The notes: generated by a model from the letters alone, not told the origin. Shown: positions 50,901 to 59,566, counted from the stretch's first letter. The stretch is DNA of 64,000 bases from Pyxidicoccus fallax (GCF_012933655.1 NZ_JABBJJ010000007.1:1-64000); one strand, 5' to 3'. A program made the numbers and translations.

Positions 50901-50945
50901 TTGACGCCCGCTGATGGCCTGTTTATAAGTTGGTCACACAACCAA
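50901..50945 (+). promoter_or_regulatory. Promoter and operator of the tetR-MFS operon
   Basis: TTGACG (50901-50906) and TATAAG (50924-50929) are separated by 17 nt. Directly after the -10 lies an inverted repeat TTGGT-CACACA-ACCAA (50930-50945), 14 nt before the tetR start. This is one of the best sigma-70-type matches in the window, and the operator position fits repression by the TetR protein itself. Confidence 0.65.
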
Positions 50946-50959
50946 TAAACAAGGCCACC

Positions 50960-51571
50960 ATGCCCCGCCCGTCCAACACCGAGGAGCGCCGCCAGCAGAT
51001 CGTCGACGGTCTCCTGAAGGTCATGGCCGAGCGCGGCTACGAGCGCGCCTCGGTGGGAGAAATCGCGAAGGCGGCGGGGCTCGGTCCGGGCCTCGTGCAC
51101 TACCACTTCAGCGGGAAGCAGGAGATCCTCCTCACCCTGGTGGGCCAGCTCGCGTCACGGGTGCGAGAGCGGGTGGAGACGCGGCTCGCGAAGCTGAAGA
51201 GCGACGACTCGCGGGCCCGGGTGGACGCCTTCATCGACGCGTTCCTCTCCCGGGGTGAGGACGCGGCACCGGAGGCCGTGGCGAGCTGGGTCACCATCAG
51301 CGCCGAGGCCATCCGCCAGCCCGAGGTCCGCGCCGCCTACGAGGCAGTCGTGCGCGCGGACCTGGCGCGGCTGGAGTCCCTCGTCGCCGACGTGGTGGGC
51401 CGGCGCAGGGCGCGCACCATCGCCGCGGGCCTCTTCGCCGCGGTGCAGGGCTACTTCGTGCTCTCCGCGAGCGCCCCGGGCCTGGTGCCCGCGGGCTCCG
51501 CGGCCGGCACCGTGAAGCGCATGGCGGCGGGCCTGCTGGACACGGCGGAAGCGAAGGAGGAGGCCTCATGA
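50960..51571 (+). CDS. TetR-family transcriptional regulator
   Basis: A 203-residue repressor of the TetR/BetI type. The N-terminal helix-turn-helix (about residues 10-55) contains IVDGLLKVMAERGYERASVGEIAKAAGLGPGLVHYHF, given here only as its range and ending in GLVHYHFSGKQE. The C-terminal ligand domain is all helical, with an ASWVTISAEAIRQPEV segment as in BetI-like proteins. The ATG at 50960 follows AAGG and the operator. It overlaps the MFS gene by four bases, so it likely controls that gene and itself, and maybe the dioxygenase-like gene 118 nt upstream. The ligand is unknown. Confidence 0.92.
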   Translation: MPRPSNTEERRQQIVDGLLKVMAERGYERASVGEIAKAAGLGPGLVHYHFSGKQEILLTLVGQLASRVRERVETRLAKLKSDDSRARVDAFIDAFLSRGEDAAPEAVASWVTISAEAIRQPEVRAAYEAVVRADLARLESLVADVVGRRRARTIAAGLFAAVQGYFVLSASAPGLVPAGSAAGTVKRMAAGLLDTAEAKEEAS

Positions 51572-52785
51572 AGACCTCGACGAAGCTCGCGCTGCTCTCC
51601 AGCCTCTACCTCTCGCAGGGCCTGCCGTTCGGCTTCTTCACCCAGGCCCTGCCCGTGCTGCTGCGCAAGCAGGGCCTGTCCCTGCCCGCCATCGGCCTCG
51701 CGCACCTGCTCGCGCTGCCGTGGGCCCTCAAGTTCCTCTGGGCGCCGCTCATGGACCGGTACGGCTCCCGGCACTGGGGGCGCCGGCGCGGCTACATCCT
51801 CCCGCTGCAGTGCCTGTCCACGGGCCTCCTGTTGTCGCTCGCGCTCCCGGAGGGAGGTCCGGGCACCCCGCTGCTGCTGGCCGCGGTGCTGGGCGTCAAC
51901 CTGCTGGCCGCCACGCAGGACGTGTCCACGGACGGGCTCGCGGTGGAGCTGCTCGCCCCCGCCGAGCGCGGCTGGGGCAACGGCGTGCAGGTGGCCGCCT
52001 ACCGCGTGGGCATGATTGTCGGCGGCGGATTGATGCTCGCCGTCTTCGACGCGGTGGGCTGGCGCCCCACCCTCGTCACGCTGGGCGCCCTGCTGCTCGC
52101 CGCCACCGTGCCCATCGCCCTCTACCGCGAGCCTCCTTCCGAGCCTCCTCCCGCGCAGAGCCTCGGGCTCGCGTGGTGGCTGAAGCGCCCGGGCGCCCTC
52201 GCGTGGCTCACGCTGCTCGTCGTCTACAAGGCGGGCGAGGCCCTGGCCACGGGAATGCTGCGCACCTTCCTCGTGGACTCGGGCCTGACGCTCACCGACA
52301 TCGGCTGGATGCTCGGCGGCGTGGGCTTCACCGCGGGCCTCGTGGGCGCGCTCCTCGGGGGCGGGCTGGTGACGCGGCTCGGACGGCGGCGGGCGCTGCT
52401 TGTCTTCGGCGCCATCCAGGCCGGGGCCGTGCTGCTGTACGCCCTCGTCGCGCGCGGTGGCCCCGCGTCCCTGCCCCTGCTGACGCTCACCTGCGCGGTG
52501 GAGCACGTGGCCAGCGGCATGGCCACCGCCGCCGTCTTCACCGCGATGATGGACGCGTGCCGCCCCGAGCACGCCGCCACGGACTACACCGTGCAGGCCT
52601 CGCTGGTGGTGCTCGCCACCGGCGGCGCGGCGGCGGTGAGTGGCTTCAGCGCCAGCTCCCTCGGGTACTCCACGCACTTCGCCCTGTCCGCCGCCCTCTG
52701 TGTCGCCGGAACGCTGTACGCCGCCCTCACCTTCCACCCGCCCCGGACGCTCTCGCCCGAAGCGGCTCCCGAGGTGTCCTCATGA
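51568..52785 (+). CDS. MFS transporter, AmpG/RhtX-like
   Basis: A 405-residue major facilitator with 12 predicted helices. The N-terminus LYLSQGLPFGFFTQALPVLLRKQG, and PWALKFLWAPLMDR then NLLAATQDVSTDGLAVELL, resemble the AmpG/SLC33 and RhtX/FptX branch (import of muropeptides, acyl-CoA or siderophores). It starts inside the tetR stop and its own stop overlaps coaD. Regulation by the adjacent TetR protein is likely. Substrate and direction are not determinable from sequence; a small amphiphilic compound is a reasonable guess given the neighbours. Confidence 0.85.
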   Translation: MKTSTKLALLSSLYLSQGLPFGFFTQALPVLLRKQGLSLPAIGLAHLLALPWALKFLWAPLMDRYGSRHWGRRRGYILPLQCLSTGLLLSLALPEGGPGTPLLLAAVLGVNLLAATQDVSTDGLAVELLAPAERGWGNGVQVAAYRVGMIVGGGLMLAVFDAVGWRPTLVTLGALLLAATVPIALYREPPSEPPPAQSLGLAWWLKRPGALAWLTLLVVYKAGEALATGMLRTFLVDSGLTLTDIGWMLGGVGFTAGLVGALLGGGLVTRLGRRRALLVFGAIQAGAVLLYALVARGGPASLPLLTLTCAVEHVASGMATAAVFTAMMDACRPEHAATDYTVQASLVVLATGGAAAVSGFSASSLGYSTHFALSAALCVAGTLYAALTFHPPRTLSPEAAPEVSS

Positions 52786-53282
52786 CCATCGCCGTCTACG
52801 CTGGCAGCTTCGACCCCGTCACGGCCGGCCACCTGTCCGTCGTCCGTCAGGCCGCGCGCCTCTTCAGCCACGTCGTCATCATCGTGGCCGTCAACCCCAA
52901 CAAGCAGTACCTGCTGTCCACCGACGAGCGCATGGGCCTGCTTCGCGAGGCCGTGCGCAAGCACCCCAACGTCACCGTGGCCGCCACCGAGGGGCTCATC
53001 GTCGACTACGCGCGCGACATTGGCGCCAGCGTGCTGCTACGCGGGGTGCGCGGCGCCACCGACGCCCAGTTCGAGACGGAGCTGGCGCGCAACAACCGCG
53101 TGCTCGCCCCGGAGCTGTCCACCCTCTTCCTCCCCGCCGAGGCCCACCTGGCCGAGGTGAGCAGCAGCGGACTCAAGGAACGCGTCGCGCGCGGAGAGGA
53201 TGTTTCGGCCTTCTGCCCGCCCGCCGTCGCGGCGAAGCTGCGGGAACGACTCGCACCCTCCACCCGGAGCCTCCGGCCATGA
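52782..53282 (+). CDS. coaD: Phosphopantetheine adenylyltransferase
   Basis: A 166-residue nucleotidyltransferase that makes dephospho-CoA, the fourth step of CoA synthesis. The (T/H)xGH motif is in AVYAGSFDPVTAGHL. KQYLLSTDERMGLL, RGVRGATDAQFE and the C-terminal SSSGLKERVARG (ISSS-type ATP loop) are intact. This enzyme is normally essential, so its place inside a TetR-controlled chain of ATGA-overlapping genes is notable; it may also have another promoter inside the MFS gene. It overlaps the next gene by four bases. Confidence 0.95.
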   Translation: MTIAVYAGSFDPVTAGHLSVVRQAARLFSHVVIIVAVNPNKQYLLSTDERMGLLREAVRKHPNVTVAATEGLIVDYARDIGASVLLRGVRGATDAQFETELARNNRVLAPELSTLFLPAEAHLAEVSSSGLKERVARGEDVSAFCPPAVAAKLRERLAPSTRSLRP

Positions 53283-54025
53283 GCCTGTCCTTCATCACCC
53301 TCGGCGTTGGTGATGCCTTCTCCGCCCTGCGCTACTCCTCGTGCCTCGCCGTGGAGGCCGAAGGCCAGGTGCTGCTGGTCGACTGCCCCCACCCCATCCG
53401 GAAGATGATGCGCGAGGCCTCCGAGTCCTCCGGCGTGCCGCTCGACGCGGACCGCGTCAGCGCCGTGGCCCTCACCCACCTGCACGCGGACCACGCCTCC
53501 GGCCTGGAGGGCCTGGGCTACTTCTCCTTCTTCGTGCTCAAGAAGAAGCTGGAGGTGCTCGCCCACCCCGCCGTGGCGGACCGCCTCTGGGACGGGCACC
53601 TCGCCGCCGGCATGGAGTGCCTCATCGAGCGCCACGGCGCCCGGCCCAGCGACAAGCAGTTCGAGGACTACTTCGAGCACACGCCGCTCTCCACGGAGTC
53701 CACCGTGCGGCACGGGCCGTTCCTGATTGAAAGCCGGATGACGTACCACCACCTGCCCACCACCGCGCTGCGCATCCACGCGGGGGGCAAGTGCCTGGGC
53801 TACAGCGCGGACACCGCCTTCGACATGGGCCTCATCGACTGGCTCTCGGAGGCGGACCTGATGATTCACGAGACGAACTACGGCGTGCACACGCCCTACG
53901 AGAAGCTCGCGGCACTGCCCGCCGAGCTGCGCGCCCGGATGCGCCTCATCCACTACCCGGACGACTTCGACACCGGCGCGAGCGTCATCGAACCGCTCGC
54001 GCAGGGCCGCCGCTACCACGTGTGA
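53279..54025 (+). CDS. Metallo-beta-lactamase-fold hydrolase (RNase Z-like)
   Basis: A 248-residue enzyme. The metal-binding motif HxHxDH is in LTHLHADHASG, further ligands are likely in YSADTAFD and LIHYPDDF, and HETNYG adds another His. The order and the early GxGD segment (LGVGDAFS) resemble RNase Z/phosphodiesterase-type members rather than beta-lactamases. It is cytoplasmic. Translation is coupled to coaD by an ATGA overlap. Substrate unknown; a cyclic-nucleotide, phosphodiester or lactone substrate is possible. Confidence 0.85.
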   Translation: MSLSFITLGVGDAFSALRYSSCLAVEAEGQVLLVDCPHPIRKMMREASESSGVPLDADRVSAVALTHLHADHASGLEGLGYFSFFVLKKKLEVLAHPAVADRLWDGHLAAGMECLIERHGARPSDKQFEDYFEHTPLSTESTVRHGPFLIESRMTYHHLPTTALRIHAGGKCLGYSADTAFDMGLIDWLSEADLMIHETNYGVHTPYEKLAALPAELRARMRLIHYPDDFDTGASVIEPLAQGRRYHV

Positions 54026-54035
54026 CGGCGAAGGA

Positions 54036-54063
54036 CGCCCCGCCCGTCATGCCGGACGGGGCG
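54036..54063. terminator. Hairpin between convergent genes
   Basis: CGCCCCG/CGGGGCG (7 bp) plus an inner 3-bp stem in the 54-nt gap between the MBL gene and the amylase gene. No T-run. Confidence 0.5.
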
Positions 54064-54079
54064 CCGCTTCAGTCACGCG

Positions 54080-55978
54080 TCACTGCGAGAAGATGACGAC
54101 GGAGTACGGCCCGATGGCGAACGAGCCGTTGTAGCCCATGCCGTCCTTGCCGCCGCTGTACGCCACGGTGTTCAGCGTGGCCGTGTTGCCGAAGTTGGAC
54201 GAGTACACGTTCGCGTCGCTGTTGAAGCGCGCGTACCACGTGCCGCCACGCGGGAAGCCGATGTTGTACGAGGGGAAGTACGTCTTGCTGAAGTTCGCCA
54301 CGATGATGACGTCATCGCCCGGGCCGCCACTCTCCCAGCGGTGGTAGGCAATCACCTTGCCGGTGTTGTTGACGTGGTGGACGTTGACGTTGCCGCCGCG
54401 CAGACCGCGCGTGTTGTTGAACCAGTTGCGGCGCATGCGGATGAGGTCCCGGTACATCAACCGGATGCCCGAATAGGTGACGTCGTTCTTGTACCAGTCG
54501 AGCGGGTCGGTGTCCTGGAAGTACCCGTCCTCGAGGAACTCCTGGCCCTGGAAGATCATCGGGATGCCGGGCGAGGTGAAGACGATGCCCGCGGCCAGCG
54601 TGGAGCGCTTCTTCGCCTCCCAGCTGCCGGCGTTGCCCGGCCAGATCTCCTCCGGCACGCGGGCGTGGCCGTTGGCCACCTCGTCGTGGCTCTCCGAGTA
54701 GATGATGCGCGAGGTGTGCCGCCCACTGAAGCGCTGGGTGATGGCATTGCGCACCGCGAACATGTCCCGGTTCGCGTCGTTCGACTCGATGACCGCCTTG
54801 CGGATGGGGTGCACGAACTCGCCCGCCCACTGCGCGTCGAAGTCGGCGCCGCCCGAGGTGTCGGACGTGGAGGCGTTGGTGATGGAGTCACCCCCGCCGA
54901 AGTCCTCGGCGATGCTGATCTTCCACGGCTGGTTGGCGTTGATTTCGCGGTTGATGGAGCGGAACACCCGCCAGGCGTCCGGAATCTCGGCGCTCCCGTC
55001 CGACGTGCGCATGTACTTGGTGGCGTCCCAGCGCAGGCCGTCGCCGCGGTAGGCGTGCAGCAGGCTCATCATCGAGTCGCGGATGTAGGAGCGGACCTCG
55101 GCGCGGCCGTAGTCCGGGCGCGTGTCGCCCCACGGCGTGCTCTTGCGCCAGTCGGTGTAGAAGTACTGGCCGTTGGCGCCCATGCAGTCGCCGTTGAAGC
55201 ACGTGTGGGGCAGGTCCGTGGGCCCGTAGTGGTTGTGCACCACGTCGAAGATGACGCCGATGCCGCGCGCGTGCGCCTGGTCCACGAACTCCTTCATGTA
55301 GTTCGGGTGCCCGTAGACGCTCTCCGGCGCGAACGGGAAGGACGGGTTGTAGCCCCAGGAGAAGTCACCCGGGAACTCCATCACCGGCATGACCTGGATC
55401 ATGTTGACGCCCAGGTCCTTCAGGTAGTCCAGCCGGGTCATCGCGCTCTGCCAGTGGCCCGGATTGCCGCCCGGCGAGTCCACGAAGGTGCCGACGTGCA
55501 TCTCGTAGATGACCATCTCGTTGAAGCCCGGCGTGCTGAACGAGTTCCGCCACACGTAGTTGTTGTGGTCGAGAATCTTGCTGTCGCTCGTCGAGTTGTA
55601 CTGCCACGCCGACCGCGGGTCCTTGCGGTCGTGGTAGCTGCCCCACTGGTTCTGGATGGTGTAGTAGTAATCCTGGCCATGTCCGGCGCCGGCCACGTCA
55701 CCGGAGAAGTTGCCGTTGAACTCGTTGCCGAGCTCGATGCCGGACCAGTTGAAGGAGCCCTTCACCCAGACGCGCTGGGCATTCGGCGCCCAGACGCGGA
55801 ACGTCGTGCCTCCGGGGTAGACGGTGGCGCCCATGCCGGGCCGGGTCGAGGCGCTCAGCTTCTGGGTGACCTGGCCAAGCTCCTGACCTGCGCCTTGCTG
55901 CGGATCCAGCCCCGACTCACCACAGCCGACCAGCCACCCGGCCAGTAGCAGTGCACTCCACCTGTTGCCGTAACGCAT
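54080..55978 (-). CDS. GH13 alpha-amylase-family lipoprotein with CBM48-like domain
   Basis: A 632-residue extracytoplasmic enzyme of the branching-enzyme/debranching type of GH13. A lipoprotein signal ends in LAGWLVGC (Cys19). A CBM48/early-set domain follows (about 48-140, GATVYPGGTTFRVWAPNAQ). The barrel has VIYEMHVGTF and FDVVHNH, nucleophile Asp318 in DGLRWDATKY, acid/base Glu358 in SIAEDFGG and Asp432 in SESHDE, so the catalytic triad is complete. It ends in a beta-rich C-domain. It probably acts on glycogen or starch-like alpha-glucans outside the inner membrane; a hydrolytic or branching mode cannot be told apart. A strong AAGGGAGG site precedes the ATG. Confidence 0.9.
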   Translation of the reverse strand: MRYGNRWSALLLAGWLVGCGESGLDPQQGAGQELGQVTQKLSASTRPGMGATVYPGGTTFRVWAPNAQRVWVKGSFNWSGIELGNEFNGNFSGDVAGAGHGQDYYYTIQNQWGSYHDRKDPRSAWQYNSTSDSKILDHNNYVWRNSFSTPGFNEMVIYEMHVGTFVDSPGGNPGHWQSAMTRLDYLKDLGVNMIQVMPVMEFPGDFSWGYNPSFPFAPESVYGHPNYMKEFVDQAHARGIGVIFDVVHNHYGPTDLPHTCFNGDCMGANGQYFYTDWRKSTPWGDTRPDYGRAEVRSYIRDSMMSLLHAYRGDGLRWDATKYMRTSDGSAEIPDAWRVFRSINREINANQPWKISIAEDFGGGDSITNASTSDTSGGADFDAQWAGEFVHPIRKAVIESNDANRDMFAVRNAITQRFSGRHTSRIIYSESHDEVANGHARVPEEIWPGNAGSWEAKKRSTLAAGIVFTSPGIPMIFQGQEFLEDGYFQDTDPLDWYKNDVTYSGIRLMYRDLIRMRRNWFNNTRGLRGGNVNVHHVNNTGKVIAYHRWESGGPGDDVIIVANFSKTYFPSYNIGFPRGGTWYARFNSDANVYSSNFGNTATLNTVAYSGGKDGMGYNGSFAIGPYSVVIFSQ

Positions 55979-56112
55979 GATGACAACCTCCCTTGGTTGC
56001 CTAGGGTCCTAGCAATCGGCGTGAAGGCTGCGCAAAGGGGAGAGAGCCTTTTTCTGTAACTTTTCACCATGTCACATCGCGTTATGTTTCATCGGTTCTC
56101 CAAGGAGTCATG

Positions 56113-56140
56113 CCCGTCCCGGACGGGGTGTGAAAACACC
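56113..56140 (+). promoter_or_regulatory. Two tandem hairpins in the leader of the 5'-nucleotidase gene
   Basis: CCCGTCC-c-GGACGGG, then GGTGT-GAAA-ACACC with a GNRA-type loop, one directly after the other (sharing the G at 56127), 82 nt before the start codon. If transcribed they form a compact structured leader. No riboswitch class is recognised. Confidence 0.4.
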
Positions 56141-56221
56141 TGGGCTCGCGTTCGCTGTCTGACTGCGCTACTCCGGCAGGGACTGCGCGCCGCCGAGCGC
56201 CCTCCAGAGAGAAAGAGCCGA

Positions 56222-57835
56222 ATGAAGACGACGACAGCGCCGGCCCGACGTGGGGCCTCGCTCCTGCCGCTCGCGCTGGCCGTGGTGCTGGCCGCGGGGC
56301 ACGCCTTCGGAGCGCCGGCCTCGGCGCCCGCCGCTCCGGTGCGGGTGACGCTGTTGCACCTGGCGGACGTGTACCAGGTGCAGCCGGTGGAGGAAGGACG
56401 TCGGGGCGGGCTCGCCCGGGTGGCCACGCTGCGCAAGCAGGTGCTGAAGGAGTCGCCCCACGTGGTGACGGTGCTGGGGGGTGACACGCTGTCGCCCTCG
56501 GTGGAGTCGCTGCTGAACGTGGACGGCAAGGCGCTCAAGGGCCGGCAGATGGTGGACGCGTGGAACGCGCTCGGCCTGGACTATGCGGTGCTGGGCAACC
56601 ACGAGTTCGACTTCGGCGACGAGACGCTGGGCGAGCGCATCCGCGAGTCGCGCTTCACGTGGCTGGGCGCCAACGTGGTCAACACGAAGACGGGCGACCT
56701 CTTCCCGGGCGTGAAGGCCTACGACGTGCGCGAGGTGGGCGGCGTGAAGCTGGGCCTCTTCGGCGTGGTGCTGGCGGAGACCAAGACGTCGTCCAAGGTC
56801 GGGCCGGACACGGACTTCACGGACTTCTGCGAGGCGTCGAAGGGCGCGGTGGCGAAGCTGCGCGAGGCGGGAGCGACGGTGGTGGTGGGGCTCACGCACC
56901 TGACGCTGGAACAGGACCGCCAGCTCGCGAAGTGCGTGAAGGTGGATGCGCTTCTGGGCGGGCATGACCACGTGGGCGCGGAGGACCGCTCCACGGGGAC
57001 GCCCATCTTCAAGGTGGCGGCGGACGCGGTGGAGCTGGGCCGGCTCACGCTGGACGTGGACGGCGCGACGGGCGCGGTGCGCAAGACGACGTGGAAGAAG
57101 CTGCCCGTCACGCGCAAGGTGCCGGAGGACGCGGAGTTCAACGCGGCCATGAAGGCGTACGACGCGCTGTTCGCCCGGCTCTCCGAGCGCGTGGGCCGCA
57201 CGCCGGTGGCGCTGGAGGCGCGGGCCGCGGAGGTGCGCACGAAGGAGACGAACCTGGGCTCCTTCGTGGCGGACGCCTTCCGCGCGGCGGCGGGGGCGGA
57301 CGTGGCGCTGGTCAACGGGGGCGCGCTGCGCGCGGACGTGGTGCTGCCGGCCGGGGTGATGACCCGCCGGGACTTGCACGCCATCCTCCCCTATGAGGAC
57401 GCGCTGGTGGTGGTGGAGGTGAAGGGGGCCACGCTGAAGGCGGCGCTGGAGAACGGCGTCAGTCTCGCGCGCGAGGACGCGAAGCCGGGCCGCTTCCCTC
57501 AGGTGTCCGGCATGCGCTTCACGTACGACGCGGCCCGGCCCGCGGGAGACCGCGTGGTGGACGTGAAGGTGGGCGGCAAGCCGCTGGACGCGGAGGCCAC
57601 GTACACGCTGGCCACGCTGAGCTTCCTCGCCGGCGGCAAGGACGGCTACGAGATGCTGAAGGGCCACCCCGCCACGCCCGCACTGAAGGACGGACGCACG
57701 CCGCTGGACGTGCTGGCGGAGGCGTTCCGCACCGGCAAGCCCGCTCCGCTCGTGAAGGCGGAGGGGCGGATTGCCCGGCGTGGCGCCAGCTCGCTGACGA
57801 AGGACGCGCGCCGGCCTCCGGCGCCGCTCAAGTAG
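56222..57835 (+). CDS. Exported 5'-nucleotidase-family phosphoesterase
   Basis: A 537-residue metallophosphatase with a Sec signal (hydrophobic SLLPLALAVVLAAGHAFG, cleavage probably after AFG-A). LGGDTLSPS, GNHEFDFG, GLTHLTLEQD and LGGHDHVG are the dimetal motifs, and the C-terminal domain contains NLGSFVADAFR and NGGALRADVVLPAG. The first motif reads LADVYQVQP, so the usual metal His of DxH is Tyr; this subfamily change is seen in related bacterial proteins. The start at 56222 gives a proper signal peptide. It differs from the lipoprotein 5'-nucleotidase earlier in the window, so at least two such enzymes exist. The gene has a long, hairpin-containing leader. Confidence 0.87.
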   Translation: MKTTTAPARRGASLLPLALAVVLAAGHAFGAPASAPAAPVRVTLLHLADVYQVQPVEEGRRGGLARVATLRKQVLKESPHVVTVLGGDTLSPSVESLLNVDGKALKGRQMVDAWNALGLDYAVLGNHEFDFGDETLGERIRESRFTWLGANVVNTKTGDLFPGVKAYDVREVGGVKLGLFGVVLAETKTSSKVGPDTDFTDFCEASKGAVAKLREAGATVVVGLTHLTLEQDRQLAKCVKVDALLGGHDHVGAEDRSTGTPIFKVAADAVELGRLTLDVDGATGAVRKTTWKKLPVTRKVPEDAEFNAAMKAYDALFARLSERVGRTPVALEARAAEVRTKETNLGSFVADAFRAAAGADVALVNGGALRADVVLPAGVMTRRDLHAILPYEDALVVVEVKGATLKAALENGVSLAREDAKPGRFPQVSGMRFTYDAARPAGDRVVDVKVGGKPLDAEATYTLATLSFLAGGKDGYEMLKGHPATPALKDGRTPLDVLAEAFRTGKPAPLVKAEGRIARRGASSLTKDARRPPAPLK

Positions 57836-57881
57836 ACACTTCGCCGGCCGCCGGGGTCGGCTCAACGGCGCCTGCCCCATC

Positions 57882-57912
57882 GGCTCGTGCCCTCCACGGG
57901 AGGCAACGAGCC
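57882..57912. terminator. Strong hairpin between convergent genes
   Basis: GGCTCGT/ACGAGCC (7 bp) continues inward as CCTCC/GGAGG with loop ACG. An outer CGCCTG/CAGGCG pair (57869-57874, 57918-57923) extends it. It serves both the nucleotidase and the ydcF-like genes. Confidence 0.6.
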
Positions 57913-57946
57913 ATGCCCAGGCGTTGGTGGAATGCAGGGCTTCGTC

Positions 57947-58711
57947 CTATGGCACCGCCCAGCCGCGACGCTGGTAGACGACGCGCCCCGCCAGCTCGCG
58001 TAGGGCGTCCGTGCTCTGGTTGATGTTGCCCGCGCGCGGCAGCCAGCTCATGCGCTTCAGCGGCGTGGACGAGGCGCGCACGTCCACGGGCAGCGTGTCC
58101 GGCCGCAGCCCCACCGCCGCGAAGCACCCGGCGGCGCGCGGCATGTGCGCGGCGCTCGTCACCAGGAGCAGCGTCTTCCACCCCTGCTTGCGGATGATGC
58201 GCTCGGACTCCACCGCGTTCTCCCGCGTGTTGCGGCTGCGGCCCTCGGTGAAGATTCGCTCCGCCGGAATGCCCCAGGACTGGAGCTGCCGCGACAGCAC
58301 GTCCGCCTCCACCACCGCTTCGGGCCTCGGGTCCAGCGAGCCGCCGGAGATGAGCAGCCGCTCCGCCCTCCCCTCCCGCAGCAGCTCGAAGCCGCGCAGT
58401 ATCCGCTCGGGGGCGGCGTTGTACTCGGGCCGGCCGGAGCGCTCGGTGGCCGTGGGGTCCAACCCGCCACCCAGCACGATGACGGCGTCGTACGTCACGT
58501 CCTTGCGGAACGTGGACACCGCGCCCGCCTCCGTCGCGCGCATCAGCGCCGTGGACACCGCCTCCGTGGAGAACGCGTAGAGCACCAGGAGCCCCAGCAC
58601 CGTCCATGCCCGCGCCCGCCTCCGCGTCAGCGCTCCAATCAGCAGGAACAGCAGCGCCCACGACAGCGGCGCCAGGAAGATGTCGAGCACCTTCGACAGG
58701 AAGAGGAACAC
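57947..58711 (-). CDS. YdcF/ElyC family (DUF218) membrane protein
   Basis: A 254-residue protein with two N-terminal membrane helices (about residues 2-28 and 35-50), then a Rossmann-like DUF218 domain. Motifs: DAVIVLGGGLDP, LLISGGSLDPRPEA, RSRNTRENAVESERII and VTSAAHMPRAAGCF. The E. coli relatives ElyC, SanA and YdcF affect envelope integrity and use of the undecaprenyl-phosphate carrier. A role in envelope polysaccharide assembly is plausible here. It is the second gene after nadK on the minus strand with a 9-nt gap, so co-expression is likely. Confidence 0.85.
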   Translation of the reverse strand: MFLFLSKVLDIFLAPLSWALLFLLIGALTRRRARAWTVLGLLVLYAFSTEAVSTALMRATEAGAVSTFRKDVTYDAVIVLGGGLDPTATERSGRPEYNAAPERILRGFELLREGRAERLLISGGSLDPRPEAVVEADVLSRQLQSWGIPAERIFTEGRSRNTRENAVESERIIRKQGWKTLLLVTSAAHMPRAAGCFAAVGLRPDTLPVDVRASSTPLKRMSWLPRAGNINQSTDALRELAGRVVYQRRGWAVP

Positions 58712-58720
58712 GTCGCCCCT

Positions 58721-59566
58721 TCAGCGCTCGCCCCAGTGGAGCTTCTGCCGGAGGATGGAGAAGTAGGCCACCCGCGGGTTGCGCACCAGGTTGACGCGGT
58801 TGGGTGAGCGCACCACCTCGATGCAGTCCCCGCCCTGCAGCCCGTGGCCCGTCTGTCCATCCAGCGTGAGGTACGTGTCCGCCGTCTCACTGCGCAGCGT
58901 AATCCGGATGACCCGGTCCGCCGGCACGACGATGGAGCGCTGCGTGAGCGCGTGCGAGCAGATGGGCGACAGCACCGTGCAGTCCACCGAGGGGTGGACG
59001 ATGGGCCCGCCCGCCGACAGCGAATACGCCGTGGAGCCCGTGGGCGTGGCGAGGATGACGCCGTCGGCCTTGTAGGTCGTGATGGGCACGCCATCGATGG
59101 ACGTCTCGTGGTCCGCGATGCGCGCCAGCGCGCCCTTGTTGATGACCACGTCGTTGAGGATTTCGTCCTCGATGAGCGTGCGCCCGTTGCGGATGAGCCG
59201 GCAGGTGAGCTTCATGCGCGAGTCCACCTGGAAGCGCCCCGCCATCACCGACTCCAGCGTGGTGTACAGCTCCTCCACGGGAATCTCGGTCATGAAGCCG
59301 AGGCTGCCCAGGTTGACGCCGAGGATGGGCACTCCGCGCCCGCCCAGCATCCGGGCCGCATGGATGAGGGTGCCGTCACCGCCCAGCACCACGACGAGGT
59401 CCGCCCGGGCCGCCAGCTCCCGGTCCTCCACCCGCGGCCAGCCGAGCACATGCGCCAGCGAGCGGTCTCCCAACACCGTCAGGTGCGGGTAGCGCTCGCG
59501 GAGCTGGGCCGCCAGGGCCGCCGCCTCGGCCTTGTCCTTCTTCGCGACGATTGCCAGGGTCTGCAC
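58721..59566 (-). CDS. nadK: NAD kinase
   Basis: A 281-residue enzyme that phosphorylates NAD to NADP. The GGDGTLIHAARML motif and ATPTGSTAYSLSAGGPIVHP are the family hallmarks, and NDVVINKGALARI is also typical. Full length and cytoplasmic. It is divergent from rarA with a 114-nt gap and is followed by the ydcF-like gene. Confidence 0.96.
   Translation of the reverse strand: MQTLAIVAKKDKAEAAALAAQLRERYPHLTVLGDRSLAHVLGWPRVEDRELAARADLVVVLGGDGTLIHAARMLGGRGVPILGVNLGSLGFMTEIPVEELYTTLESVMAGRFQVDSRMKLTCRLIRNGRTLIEDEILNDVVINKGALARIADHETSIDGVPITTYKADGVILATPTGSTAYSLSAGGPIVHPSVDCTVLSPICSHALTQRSIVVPADRVIRITLRSETADTYLTLDGQTGHGLQGGDCIEVVRSPNRVNLVRNPRVAYFSILRQKLHWGER

Noticed and set aside
56113-56140. A cyclic-di-GMP (GEMM) riboswitch in the nucleotidase leader, suggested by the GNRA loop.
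   Set aside because: The conserved GEMM core bases and tetraloop receptor are not seen.
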